A DNA stretch of 64,000 bases. Source: Pyropia yezoensis (taxonomy: Eukaryota; Rhodophyta; Bangiophyceae; Bangiales; Bangiaceae). Positions 42,936 through 54,026 of this stretch are shown piece after piece; the first letter of the stretch is position 1; each line of letters opens with the position of its first letter. The notes under the pieces were generated by a model, which saw only the letters and a program-made list of their open reading frames with translations, had not been told where the DNA came from and searched no databases. The translations under genes were made by a program, and so were the position numbers. The DNA lies in contig CM020620.1 in the NCBI GenBank assembly GCA_009829735.1, positions 16,698,354 to 16,762,353 on the forward strand, read 5' to 3'.

Positions 42936-43562
42936 ATGAAGGACATCGTCTGGACGCACGTGACTTGCGTCGGTAGCACCAAGCACTTTACGTGCAACTA
43001 CTGCAGGAAGGAGCTGGGCAGCAACCCCACCCACCTAGAGGAGCACATTGTGACGCACCGCTGCTCAGCCGGCAACGACATCAAGATGGTGATGCTGCAG
43101 AAGCTGGAGGAAGGGCGGCACGAGGGCGCCGCCTCGGCGGCCGTCAAGCAGCGCCGGGACAAGAGGGCGCGCGACAACCTGAGCGTCACTATGGACGGCG
43201 TTCAGACCACGGAACTCCCCACCCCCCAAACGACAAGTGCTGGTGCTGGCCCAAAGAGGCTTGCATCAGCCCACGGCAGTCCGCCGTCACAATTGTACAC
43301 ACGTGTAAGATTCGTCGCCACGTGTTCAATCCGCAAGCGCGTTCGGGTCGAACGCCCATGGGATTACTGCAATTCGACCCTAATTCAAAACCCGAACCCG
43401 AACCCGAATCACCCCCCCCTGCAACCCTGCTCGACCTGGACGGATCTGGGTACGCCTGGCTCGCCACGTTGGCCACGTGGAGAACAATTCCGGACTGAAC
43501 CTTACGACGTACGGGTCAGATTGTCTGGCACTCATCTTCTCGGGCTTGGTAGCAGATGGTGA
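42936..43562 (+). CDS. BED zinc-finger protein, probable hAT transposase fragment
   Basis: From the ATG at 42,936 the protein begins with a BED-type finger: Trp at position 6, CNYC, then LEEH and THRC (CX2C...HX3HRC). BED fingers sit at the N-terminus of hAT transposases and of domesticated relatives, where they bind DNA. A Lys/Arg-rich helix follows. After about residue 100 the sequence becomes irregular and runs through three AACCCG repeats, and there is no catalytic domain. It may be a first exon or a truncated transposase remnant. The frame is also open upstream of the chosen ATG, without protein-like content. Confidence 0.5.
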   Translation: MKDIVWTHVTCVGSTKHFTCNYCRKELGSNPTHLEEHIVTHRCSAGNDIKMVMLQKLEEGRHEGAASAAVKQRRDKRARDNLSVTMDGVQTTELPTPQTTSAGAGPKRLASAHGSPPSQLYTRVRFVATCSIRKRVRVERPWDYCNSTLIQNPNPNPNHPPLQPCSTWTDLGTPGSPRWPRGEQFRTEPYDVRVRLSGTHLLGLGSRW

Positions 43563-44667
43563 GAACTTGGGCGTCCGCAGGTCCCCGGCGCCCGCCACTA
43601 CCGCCCCCCCCACATGACAGAACCAGTTGTCATATGCACACGATGCCCGTCGATTCTCTCACCAGCGGGGCCAACTCGCGGCCTTCACGGTGTCACCACC
43701 CTCAACATTGTAGGTTTTCTTAACGCTGACGTCGTGCCATGCAACTTTTAGGAAGGACTCGACCGAGATTTCCTACCGAGATTTCTACCTGCTAAAGGTG
43801 TGCTCGGTACGGATCTGGGTATCAAATGTGGGTGCAGAGCTACGCAGGAGCTACCCGCAAGATACCCAGATCCATACGTGCTGAAAATCTTTACGGGCAT
43901 ACCCACCCTCGTGGACTAACGGGGTGACTAAAACGAGGCCATATATTGGTTTTCGGTATGCAAGTCTTACTTACCTTTCGTCACAACTTGAACACAACTT
44001 CAGCCAATCAGACGCGCGTATAACCACGCGCCCGATAGTCAGTTGACTACCGGTGTGACTCATCCTCGCTGCTTTGGTCAGTCGGATAATCCACGGACCA
44101 ACGGAGGTCTCACCGGTCTTCACCTGATTGGCTGTCGCAAAGTTACAAGAATATGCGATTTCGCTCTGTAACGTTACATTATAGTTCATTGTCGGATAGT
44201 CACGTTGGTGGGTACGCCCTGATGGTCGCGAGCCGCCGCTTGCAAGCAATCGCGGCGCGTCTCTCGTAGGGTTGGCAAACACGTTCAGTTTTGGTGGGTG
44301 TGACGCGCGACCTCGTAAAACACGCGTTGAGACACGCAAAACACCGAGAACACGCTGAACACGCCTTCACTAAACTCATATGTAGCCCCCCCTTTCCAAT
44401 AAACGGACCTGTTGAAGTGCAATGATTGGGGCTCTGCCGATTGTCCGGGGCCCACGGCCTCTTGAAGCTGGACTAGCCAGCAGGTTCCAACTCGATTGTC
44501 AGTCGTGTGTACAGTACAGTATAGACAACTGACGAAAGTCACTTGTTACGGGCCTTCCGATGGCGTCGTTCCCTCGCGCGCGAGCGTTTTTCCCAACCGG
44601 AGCGTTCTTGTTCATGTGAAACACGGAAAACGCACCCGGCCATATTGGGCGTGAGGCGTGACACGCC
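43563..44667. other. Noncoding, short interspersed words
   Basis: No gene seen. The word GATCTGGGTA or its complement recurs at about 42,643, 43,443, 43,812 and 43,866, and a shorter form at about 42,703. CAGCCAATCAG near 44,001 and CTGATTGGCTG near 44,125 form an inverted pair about 120 bp apart that could be CCAAT boxes or ends of a small element. Confidence 0.4.
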
Positions 44668-45486
44668 CTAAAGAACACATGTCAGACATGCCTGAGGCGG
44701 GACCTTCGACATGCCCAGGGCGTGTTGGCTTTCTCTAGCCCGTTCCAATCTGCATGGGGAGAAGGACACATATTCACCAAACTGCTCGAACCGACAAATC
44801 ACAACGATATCCCACCCGTAGGAACGCTTTGTAGTCGACAAGAATACGTTTGTAAAGTGGTGTAACAGCACCGCCAGACCGTCCACCCTGGACATGCCGG
44901 CAGCAATCCGGCGAGCCATGTCGTCAACCTTCCCGCGCTGCTCCGTCAACGCGGCCCGAACGGTCGCAAAGCTGCGCTTTACAATGCCGTACACGTTGTC
45001 CACCCCAAGCTCCCCGTCCTCTCCGTCCATTCCTGGCGCCACCTCAACGCTGACGGGACCCACAGGTCCAGGCGGAGCAGGAGAGCACGGCCGCCGGACG
45101 TCACTTGACATGCGCGCCGCCCGGCGGGAATTGCGCGGACGGCGAGCAGACGGCTCCGGAGGTCCAGGCGGTGGCGTGGCGGCATGTCCGGTGGGAGAAC
45201 CACAGCGCGGAGAAGGAACCACAACGGGCTCAGGGGGTTTGGGAAGCACAGGGCCATGCTGCGGGTGAGCCGGGGCAATGCGAACAGCAGCTATGGACTG
45301 CCCCGTCCATGGATGAGCCGGGTAAGCGCCTTATGATGTAGGAGCCCACGAGCCCCTGCTAGACTTAGCTGCACTGCCGCCCGAGAAGAACGCGGTCGCC
45401 GTTGACTCCCCATTCGTGTCCGACATGAGTAGGGTGCGGCGCGTGTCATCCTGGGAGAACTGGAAGCCTGAAGCCGCCGCCGCCAT
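44668..45486 (-). CDS. Small coiled-coil gene, probably two exons
   Basis: The first exon starts at the ATG at 45,486 (Met followed by an Ala run) and encodes about 45 Ser/Thr/Gly-rich residues. After a probable short intron near 45,350-45,290, a second frame encodes a Pro-rich stretch. An acidic patch and an amphipathic helix with a heptad pattern follow (about 45,010-44,830), then a short basic segment. The exact splice sites could not be fixed. The last part (44,668-44,820) may be intron or 3' untranslated region. No family recognised. Confidence 0.4.
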
Positions 45487-45935
45487 GATGGTACAGGGTA
45501 AAGTGCAACAGGGAGCGGTGCAGCGTACAAGGTGGTGCGAGTGAAGGTAAAGGAGTTTGTATTTGATGTGGGCAGTGGACACAGTCAAGACAGGATGAGG
45601 GTGGTGGACAGCGGGAGAGCAGGGACGTGGCTCTTCAGTCAGAGACACTCCTCTTGAGCACTACGGTCGTCATCCAGCTCGGCGAACAATGGACACAGAG
45701 GGGAAGCCAGGCGCCACCTGACGCCAGGCGCTGCCAAAAGGGCATATCAGACAGGCTGACGCGCCGGTGTGGTGTGGCGCATGTGGACCACTCTCCCTTC
45801 GAGTTCTCGGGGCAATCATTACTGTCCGTCGGTGGCCCCCACGGGTGATCTCGAATACCGCGTGCAACCAAGGGGTGGCATGCCGAGGAGCGATTAGCGA
45901 CCGGCGTCACAGCCCAAAGTGCGTCTTTGCTGGCA

Positions 45936-46584
45936 GCGCAGCACTGCTTATCGCCTGTCAAAATTTTCTTGCTTTTTTGGGAAATTCTGGAGCAAAACCC
46001 TGCTTAAAACCCGCATCGACCCCCCCTCAAGGCATCATAGACACCGCTTTTACCCCCGTTTCTTGCTTTCTGCCTATAACAGCTCAGGCGATTGGTGGTG
46101 GCCACCTCCCTTGGTATGACCGGAAGCGCACAAGGCAGGAGAGCACTCTCGTGAAGCGCAAAGAAGCGACCGACCATCGCTACGCTTGGGAGCAATGTTT
46201 ATACAAACGCGTTTTAAAACCGCGCAATCTCTCGCACTGGTTAAGCAAAAACCTGCGCAACGACAGCTTTCGAGGGTCTGCGCGGAAAAATCTCTCCGCC
46301 TTGCTCGACATCTACAACGTGAATTCTGACCAGTGGAACGCTCCGTCCAGCAAACAGCAGCGCCACCGCTGTTGTCACTGGTTGACAGAACACCGACAGC
46401 GGCCGTCGTGTCGGTCATCCTGGGGGAGATTCTTTGGCCTCAGCCCATCCCCTCGATCAGAAAAGCAAAGTTCTGCTCGAGCCGTTCATTTTCGTGCTCG
46501 AGCAGGGCAAGAATTTGCACAACGAAGCAAGAGATCTGGCCAAAATCGGGCTTGTATCTTGAGAGGGGATAAGCAGTGCTGCGC
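45936..46584. mobile_element. Inverted-repeat element (MITE-like), copy 2, 649 bp
   Basis: Same terminal GCGCAGCACTGCTTATC repeats and same orientation as 34,313-34,762. It has about 200 extra internal bases at roughly 46,228-46,430, so copy 1 looks like a deletion derivative of a longer form. No transposase is encoded. Confidence 0.7.
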
Positions 46585-49500
46585 AGTGAAGACGAAGCAG
46601 CTGCACCCCGGAGGGTGGCGCGCCAGCACGCAACCCGCACGCCGAGATTGCCACAGCGGCCGGTCCTTGCGAAATTTAGTACAATTTCCTAATGCACTAC
46701 ATCTCACAGACGCTGGTCATTGGTGTATCGCAGTTGTGGAACGCCACACAGGCCACTCCGATTGGGTGGCCGATGATGAACAGCATGGCACGCCCAGTTA
46801 AGGGCGGTTGCTGGGATCTGAAAAAAAATACGAGTTATAGCAATTACATCCACATTTTCAAGAGGCACTTCCACGCGGTGGGTGGGTCAGCAACGCCGTC
46901 GTACGCAGCATCTCTCGTCCACCCCGTTGCCGGCCGTATCGCTCTATCACCCCTCCAGCTTATCCAGCCATCGCCGGCGACTCGCGCTGCGGGCGTCTGG
47001 ACGGGACTACCCAGCTTTGAGATCTGAGCTGTCTTCTTGGTGGGCTCTGCCTGAGCAGCACGCGCAATAAGCGCTCCAGCGATGGACCACATCCCGAGGT
47101 AAGATTGGACGTGTGGCCGAGAAGCAGATTGAAGCGCTGATGTACCGCTGGGGTGTCTGGTGCAATCAAATAGGTCAGATCGTTCTGGTTGTGCCCATAC
47201 ACGGGAACCATGTGGGTCTGCATCGCCTCTTTTTTTTTTTTTCTTGGCACTGACCATGTTTTGCCCCCGTTTTTTATCCTGGCGCGGCGGTGTACATGAG
47301 GCTGTCTGCCTAGTAAAGGATATTATTCATTGTACCACTGGACGGCACCTGGCTTTTGTCTGCATCTCGTGTGTCTCTCCCTTCCGCCACCACACCCTCG
47401 CAATGGACGAATGGCTCGCCAGCGTGGCAACACTCAGCCAGGCGGACCAAGACGCGCACTGCACGGGAGCAGTCCTTCAGAAGAGCACCAACAAGCGCTG
47501 CTACCGCACACACCCCACCGGCGTGGTGCTGGGGGAGTGCAACCGCAGGTTTTTGCGTGCGCGTCCCCGGCGGCGTGTGACTGTTGCCGGACCGGTCTAC
47601 TGTCAGTCTGTGCGGCACCAAAGGGGCACCGCTTGCCTTTCTTCTCTTGGGTGCGCTATCCGCCGGCGAGTGACATGCGAGCTCTTAGTTGTACTTTTTT
47701 CTTTGTAGCTATGTTTTAACCTCTGCTCATCGCCCCTTCCTCGGCTCGCCGCTTCGAGGACTCCGCAAGCACCAGCACTACCCCCTCGCCTGCGCAGAAT
47801 ACAAACAGACAGCGGACTTGAAGCACAGTCAAGTAAGTCTCACAGGTGACAGTGGGAGGCACCGGCAACGGCGCGCAGTGTCTTGAAGAGACGAGGCGAC
47901 ACAGGGCTGCTCCACCTGACGGGGGAAATAGGGGAAGCCTTGGGGCAGCAGCGGACGGCGCGAGGGGCCTCAGCATGAAAGGACCGCCCCCGCCGAGGGT
48001 GCGTTACGCTCAGACGATGTAAGTGTCGAGAAGGACCGACACGGGGGGGCGGGGAGTGGAGTCGGAGTGCACTCTCAAGCACGGTCCGACGCTCGTTTTT
48101 TTCACACTCGCCGGTCCACACTTGCCTTACGCACGGCCAATTGTTCGCTACCACGGCAGTCCGCACCAGCTCTCACACTAGTTCTGGGGCTGGTCAGTAC
48201 ATGCTTTGTCAGCACACTCATAACTTGATTGGGTAGAAGAGCTCTCAAGATGAACTTGTGCCCCAAATGAGATGTCGGCCAACCAGAGAGCAGGAGCAGT
48301 GGATGAAACATGAGGGCAGCCAACGAGAGAGCAGATCGCCCTCCGAAAAGCCGTTTGTCCGAGAACCGCAGGTCTTAACTGGGTGTGATGAGTTTCGCAC
48401 TAGTTGCGCCCTCCAACATGCTTGACAGCTCCAATTGTGATGTCAAGTCCTGGCAACGTTGAAGTTGGCAAGTGGGTGTGTATTCGTCTCCTACCTTGGC
48501 GTGCAGGTGGGTTGCTCGCCGCCTTTGGGACTGACGACTGCGTCCCTTGTGATTGCGCGGTCCGCTCGGCTGCTATCTGGTGGATGCGCGCCTGCCAGCA
48601 CAAGGACGTCCACGCCACATGGGCTCTCCTGCTGTTGACGACCTGTGACACCGAGGCGCAACGCTCCAGGCGGTGGCTACCGTAGCGGAGACCGCAGACT
48701 AGATGCCTGGGTGGCTGAGCGCTTACCAAGACGGCGTCGGACGCCAGTGCCCCAATAGCCATGCCAGGTCGTTGGTATCGGGGCTCGGTCGCATTCCGTT
48801 CACGATAGAGGGTGGCTGATGCCATCACCTTGCTTCTGGCACCGCGGTGGCGCCGTAGCTCCCCGTTCTTCAAAGCTCCGGCCGCGGCGGTGGACCACGC
48901 CGCACGGTCGACACCGCACGCGGCGGGTTTCGCTGCGCGTGCCTGGTAGGTGGCCCGTGGTCGTGTCCAGTGGCGGCAAGCAAGTGCGACACCCAGTGCT
49001 GCGACAGGGGCATGTGCCTGTCGTGGGCGACACTTTGCAGCTGCCGCTCAGTGTCCCCCGTTGTGGCACCTGGGCGTCCACGTATTGCTCTGGGCTGGCA
49101 AGGGGGTAAGCGTTGCTCTCCAGAGGCCCGAGCGCAGTGGGTGGAGAAGCAGACGGGGGCGCTCCTAGCGCTGCATCCGAGCTCCGACTCTGAGTCAGGC
49201 TGTCTTCAGAGCAGCGTGTGAGACTTGCACCTGTTGGCTGCATTTTCGCCCTGTCTCGTAGAGAGTGCCATGGAGCCGCGCCTGTCGCCGACGCGGCGCT
49301 GAGCGGCTGGTCTGCCTGGTGACGCTGCGACAGGCTCGTCGATGGGGGTGGAAACGTGGCGCCTCCTTCGATGTTGGGGACGCGCGCCCGTACTGGCTTC
49401 CAGCCGACGGCGTCTGGGGTCGACCATTTGCCGTGCAAACGCAAGGATGTTTCTGTCGCTTGTCGCGGCGCCCAACGCTTCTCTCAGTCTGCGTGTGCGG

Positions 49501-50387
49501 GTGAGGTTGGACGTGGTTGTGCCAGACGCTTTCGTGCGGCTTTCGTCAACGACGTTTAACATACCGCTTTTGGTGAGTGTCTCCAGTTGCGGGGCTTTGG
49601 GTGGTGGCGCTAATCGCCCGGCGCGCTCTTCGTGACAAGTGGGCGTTATCCTAGCCGCCCCTTGCTTCCGTCTATGCCACGATTTCTTAGCTTTTGCCCC
49701 GGTGGGAGAGTGCGGCCCATCGTCACAGGCCGCCCGGCAGCAGAGCTGAATCTTGCAGCAGGATGGGTGCTGCCGCGCCGGTGGGTGTCGCCCGGGGTGG
49801 GGCCTCTGTCCTCTGCTGTGTCACACTCTTTTGCGTGAACTGCAGTGGCGAGTGGCGGGGGCTGGGTGGGCGTCATCCAGCGCGCGAGCTTGACGGCCTC
49901 CTCTCGTCGGACGCTCGGGCTGAGTGGTGCGCCCTGAGCTGGCTCTGAGAGCGTGCGGAAGGGAGGGCGACACATATAGCGGCAGGCGGGGGGTGCCCCA
50001 GGTAGTGGCTGTCGCGCTTTGGTTGGCTGCAGTCGCGATGGCATTGCGCCCTGGGCCGCTGCGGCGAGATGGGCCACATTGGTGTCACAACTTAGCAGCC
50101 AACGGAAATGTTGCGGCCGTGAGGATTCTGTGCGAAGCCGTCGCCACGGCAACCCTGCGCTGCTTGTGAAACGAGCTTGAATCTGGTGGCAGGACCGGGC
50201 CTTTCCTCGCGGAGGCGCTGGCACCAGCCGAACTCTTCCTGCGCCTGCTTCATGCTGTTTCCAGCTGCATAAGGCGGGGTGCCCGCGGAGCTTGGTGGCA
50301 GACGGCTGCCCCAAACGTCCTACGCTTGGTCACGCGCCAAACGGTTTGCGCCTCAACGCGGTCATCCAGGCTTCCTAACACCTTCCA
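46585..50387. other. Mostly noncoding, scattered remnants
   Basis: Frames are short and broken. A stretch near 46,670-46,790 includes a GHWCIAVVER-like piece that weakly recalls Ulp1 proteases, and one near 50,085-50,170 weakly recalls an ankyrin repeat. A T run lies at 47,230-47,243. I can support no gene apart from the small frame at 47,403. Confidence 0.35.
47403..47708 (+). CDS. Small hypothetical frame
   Basis: 101 codons from ATG to TAG. The first 50 residues (acidic then basic, with a Cys-rich turn) look translated; the rest is irregular. It could be a first exon. No family recognised. Confidence 0.2.
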   Translation: MDEWLASVATLSQADQDAHCTGAVLQKSTNKRCYRTHPTGVVLGECNRRFLRARPRRRVTVAGPVYCQSVRHQRGTACLSSLGCAIRRRVTCELLVVLFSL

Positions 50388-51302
50388 ATGGCCCCCTCAC
50401 CACCCTCCTCTCCTCCACCTATGCTCGGCATTGCCAAGACCGCGCACAAGTGCGCGTTTTGTCCGCTTGGGTTTTCTTCTGCCCTCTCACGGCACCGCCA
50501 CATGATGGCGATGCATGCCAGCAACAACCCCTTGCTGGCTCCTTCCACGCGGTCCGAGCCGCTGCCTTCGTCGGGATCATGCGCCTCTGCACAGGCCGCC
50601 TCGGCCGCGGTGACCGCGGACGAAGAAGTGGGCGACGGTGCCAACTGTGCCGGGGCTTTACAGCCTGCTTCCACTAACGCAGGTGGCGAGGGCACAAGTG
50701 CTGGACCTGCGACCAGGGTCCCAGTGCCAGGCACCGAGGCCAACTTTGTGTTGGCGGCCAGCTCTGGGACGGGTCTGACTGTAACCGCTGCAGCGGCTGC
50801 TTTTGTGAACGAGTCCGCGGAGGACATTGTTGCGCGGCGCCACAACGACGGCGTAGCGCGGGGCAGGATTGCTGGGCCTCGCCCACTGGCGGGTGCAGTT
50901 CGGCACGTATTGCCACCAGTGTGGCCGCGCGCATCCGCGGGTACTACGATGCCTTTGCCTTTGCTTTAGGCGTCCCTTTCGACGCATGCAGTGTCGCCGC
51001 TGTGCGCTCAAGGCTCCTCCCGGCTTCACAGGACAGTCCTGAGTTCTGTGCTGAAGTTTGCGCTCGGGGCAGGCGGTTTCGGCCTGTCGCGGCATGAGCA
51101 GATGGAGTTGGCCGCTTTGCTTCACACCGTAGAAGCGGGCGCCCAGGGCGCGCGCAGTGCCGACTTCACAGACGAGTTTGGTACCGCGTTTTCGTTCGTG
51201 ACGGGACTACGCTCCGCTGAGACCGGCTACCTTGTCGACCTCCCGGGCATGGGTACGGTCCTCCTTGTTGCGCAGGTCGGCGGCATCGTCTTCGATTATC
51301 TG
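50388..51302 (+). pseudogene. N-terminal part of decayed zinc-finger transposon protein
   Basis: An ATG at 50,388 begins a protein with a C2H2 finger (CAFCPLGF...SRHRHMMAMH, 50,451-50,516), then a Ser/Ala-rich linker. Protein-like sequence continues in a second frame at about 50,910-51,060 (with RGYYDAFAFALGVPF) and a third at about 51,040-51,302 (with GFGLSRHEQMELAALLHTVE). Two frame shifts thus break it. An N-terminal C2H2 finger ahead of a long transposase-like protein recalls Plavaka/KDZ-type proteins. It is probably the 5' part of the gene whose later parts lie at 53,650 and 58,040. Confidence 0.4.
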
Positions 51303-51422
51303 TAGGAGCGCGCCCTCTTTGCGCTGATGGGTTCCGGAAGTAACATGATTTGTAGCCAGTGTCGTGTGCGGAATGCTTTCTGCTGTGCCCCTGATTAGGC
51401 GGACGCTCAACCGCGTGACGTG

Positions 51423-51455
51423 CTATGGTCCGTTGCACAAAAAAGATACATCGAG
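51423..51455 (+). repeat. 33-bp inverted repeat, left arm
   Basis: It pairs with 53,667-53,699 with two mismatches. The arms enclose 2.2 kb that includes the Ala-rich stretch. No matching target duplication was found outside them. Confidence 0.7.
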
Positions 51456-52785
51456 GTTTTTCTCGGCTCGGGCTCGGGCAGCACCTCGGCCGTGACGGGG
51501 TCCACGGTCGCCATGCTGACAGTAGTATCACAGAGGTCCTTGCGAACTCATGAGGGCCTTGGGTCTCCTGGTAGTGTACCGCTCTGATGGACACCCTGAG
51601 TGGACCGGTTGCTGACCACCTTGAAACGGGGCCATCCTTTTCGCCTTGATTTGCACTGCTCGGGGGCTGGTTCTTGCCCATGTGCTAACAGAGGCTTGGA
51701 AGAGGGGTGGTCAGTTCTGGGGAGAACCCAGCGGGTGCCTGGAGGCCATTGTTTTGAGTTTCTTTTTCCGTGAGCGAGTCCTCGTTTTTGAGATGGCCGT
51801 TCGTGGGGTAAATGTTCCATGTCATGGGCTCGTCTGATTGGTCCACGAAGAAGCCGGGTCCTCACGTGTGAAATGCCATTTCTGGCTTCATGTACATATC
51901 GCCTGGTGCCCCTCATGAAGTGGTTTCTCGTCCCCCTGCCTCTCCTGGTCCCCTCTCCTGGACCAGATACCTCGAGGAGACAATCCCGCCGCTACTTCCT
52001 GCCACCCCCTCCACCCTCCGCGGCAGTACCTCATGCGGGGACTTGGGCGGGTCCACTAACGGCGGACGGAGCGCTCCTCGGGGGGCTGCGCCCAGACTGA
52101 ATGGTTCTTCGCAGGCACCAACAGTGTCCGGCCCCATGGAACAAGATGAAAAGCGTCCCGCGCCTGTGGGGTGTGAGGGGGTGTGGGCGTGGATCGTGTG
52201 AGAAGAGACGCAAGTGCACAACGCGCCTTGCTGCTTTTTTGCCTCTTGGGCTGACCGCGCCCTTCGCGAGGCCCCCCAATATTCGGTCTCCACATAGCCG
52301 TGCGTCATTCCAGCACCACTTCGCTGCCGCTCCCGTTCAAGCAGAAGAACCGCACCCTGCCGCCCATTTACCTTATGCCCGTCGGAGCCGCCGTGCCCGC
52401 CCCCCTGCGCCCGCAACTGATAGAGAGACTCCGGCGCAGGCACGGGTACACGCGCTCGTGGCGCTATCACCACCCCGCCGCTACAGTCGCCGCCGCCCAC
52501 TCCACTCCAGGCGTAACAGTGACTTTACCCCAACCGTCTACATCGCACATGGAAAATTGTTCCCCCCGCTCCCCCATCCATATATTAACCCTCCCGCCAT
52601 CGCCGCAGATGCCCTCCTCACCAATAGAGGACATCACCATCCCTTGAAATCCTCTCCCCGCGCCCCCATACGCCACCGCCTCGACGACACCCCTGAGCCC
52701 AAACACCAACCCCGCAGTCCCCACCCACTGTCCCCCACCACGCGAAGAGCGTCACCATCGTCCCCCCGCCCTCCCCCTGTACACC

Positions 52786-53530
52786 ATGCCCGCGGACGCC
52801 TGCCCCCCTTCCCCCTCCTACCCTCACCCGGCCTCTTCGACGAACGTAGCCACAGCTGCCTGTGGCCGATCCCCCCCCTCCCCACCAGAACGTCGACGCG
52901 GCCGCCTGCGCCCCGCTGCCCCCTCCAAAAACACCGTTGCTGGCACCGTCCCCTTCAAAAAACCCATAGCTGCAGCGGCGTGGGGCCTGACCGCTGTCGC
53001 GGCCGCCCTAGCGGCCGCCGTGGCCGTCGCCTCGGCCTCGGTCAGGACGGTCGCCGCTTCCGCCGACGACGCGGTAGCGCCGACGCCACCGACGCCGTCG
53101 CGGGCACCACCGCCACCGTGTCGGCCGCAGCGGCCTACACCACGGCCACCGCGGCAGCCGGAATGGCCGCCACTACCCCCTCGGCCGCCGGGCTGTCTGC
53201 TACAGCAGCCGGCGACACCGGCACCATTGCCGTCGCCGCCGCCGCCACCATCGCCGCCGCCGTTGCCCCCCCCCCCCCCCCCGCCCCAAACTCGTCGTCG
53301 TGACCGCCATTATCGTCCTCGTCGCCGCGGCGGTCCTCGTCGCGAAACCGTTGACACCAACGCCGCCGCTGCCGCCGCAGCCGCCGCCGCCGCCACCGCG
53401 GCCGTCGCCACCGACGCTGCTACCGCCGCGCCCATGGTCACCATCGTCGACGCTGACCGTGGCGCCGGCCCCACCCCCCGTGTCGTGGCCCTCCCCACCC
53501 AGTGTGCCCTCTCCCACAGTCCCAGTTTAT
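52786..53530 (+). CDS. Ala/Val-rich putative membrane protein, frames unsettled
   Basis: The ATG at 52,786 opens a Pro/Ser-rich stretch followed by a hydrophobic Ala/Val segment (about 52,965-53,045) long enough to cross a membrane. A neighbouring frame has another Ala/Thr-rich run, and after a C homopolymer at about 53,265-53,282 a strongly hydrophobic VVVTAIIVLVAAAVLVA segment. The content is suggestive but spread over two or three frames, so the gene model is doubtful. 51,460-52,785 has no supported gene. Confidence 0.2.
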
Positions 53531-53649
53531 GAACGCGCTGGCAGCGGGTTCCCAAAAGGGACCGGCCAACATTCATGCGGGGCCCATTACACCGGGGCAT
53601 CTGTAGGCGCACCTGATTGGCCGAGGCCCGTAGCCCGAAGCTTCTCGGA

Positions 53650-53969
53650 GGACTGAGAAAAGAATGCTCGATGTATCTTTTTTGGGCAACGGGCCATAGA
53701 GACGCATGAGGCCCAGATTTCTGCTGCCGAGCGGCGCGTGTTCGATCCACGGGTCTCTTTTCGAAGGCCACTGGCAGAGGCACACAGTGTCCTGGCGTTT
53801 GTTCCGGCACTCGGTGCCATGTACGGTCTGTCTACGGGGAACATGAACTCCTTCGGCGTGATATCGTTTGACCTGCTACACGGACGGAAGATTGGCGTGC
53901 TGCGGACGCTCGCGCAGCGCAACCCAAGACTCCTCAAGGCGGTGTGCATAGCGGAAGAGGGCGCTCTAG
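53650..53969 (+). pseudogene. Transposon protein, part left of the piggyBac insertion
   Basis: A frame open from just after a TGA at about 53,653 reads as a compact domain with NSFGVISFDLLHGRKIGVLR (about 53,845-53,905). It resembles the Asp-x-Leu-His...Leu-Gly-Val motif of KDZ/Plavaka-type transposase-like proteins. The frame is cut at 53,969 by the piggyBac-like element and resumes at 58,040. Its first 15 codons overlap one arm of the 33-bp inverted repeat. Family assignment is tentative. Confidence 0.5.
53667..53699 (-). repeat. 33-bp inverted repeat, right arm
   Basis: The reverse complement matches 51,423-51,455 at 31 of 33 positions. Confidence 0.7.
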
Positions 53970-53983
53970 TGTCTATTCTACTG
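53970..53983 (+). repeat. Left terminal inverted repeat
   Basis: TGTCTATTCTACTG, preceded by the CTAG target duplication. It matches 58,023-58,036 perfectly in inverted orientation. Confidence 0.85.
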
Positions 53984-53990
53984 CACTTGA

Positions 53991-54026
53991 GCCTCAAATG
54001 AGGCGGCCTCGAGCCTCAAATGAGGC
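53991..54026. repeat. Left subterminal hairpin pair
   Basis: GCCTCAAATGAGGC at 53,991-54,004 and 54,013-54,026, 22 bp apart start to start. The 6-bp arms are perfect complements around AA. These are probable transposase-binding sites because the same pair occurs at the right end. Confidence 0.75.

Noticed and set aside
43389..43406. Possible telomere-like AACCCG repeat
   Set aside because: Only three units, inside an open frame; no longer array seen.
34305..46592. Target duplication for the two inverted-repeat elements
   Set aside because: CA before and AG after both copies are not a direct repeat, and no longer match exists.
46670..46790. Ulp1-protease-like fragment
   Set aside because: Only a short GHWCIAVVE match with no catalytic Asp or Cys motif following in frame.
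50040..50170. Ankyrin-repeat-like fragment
   Set aside because: A single partial repeat with a Cys/Asn-altered core; too short to call.
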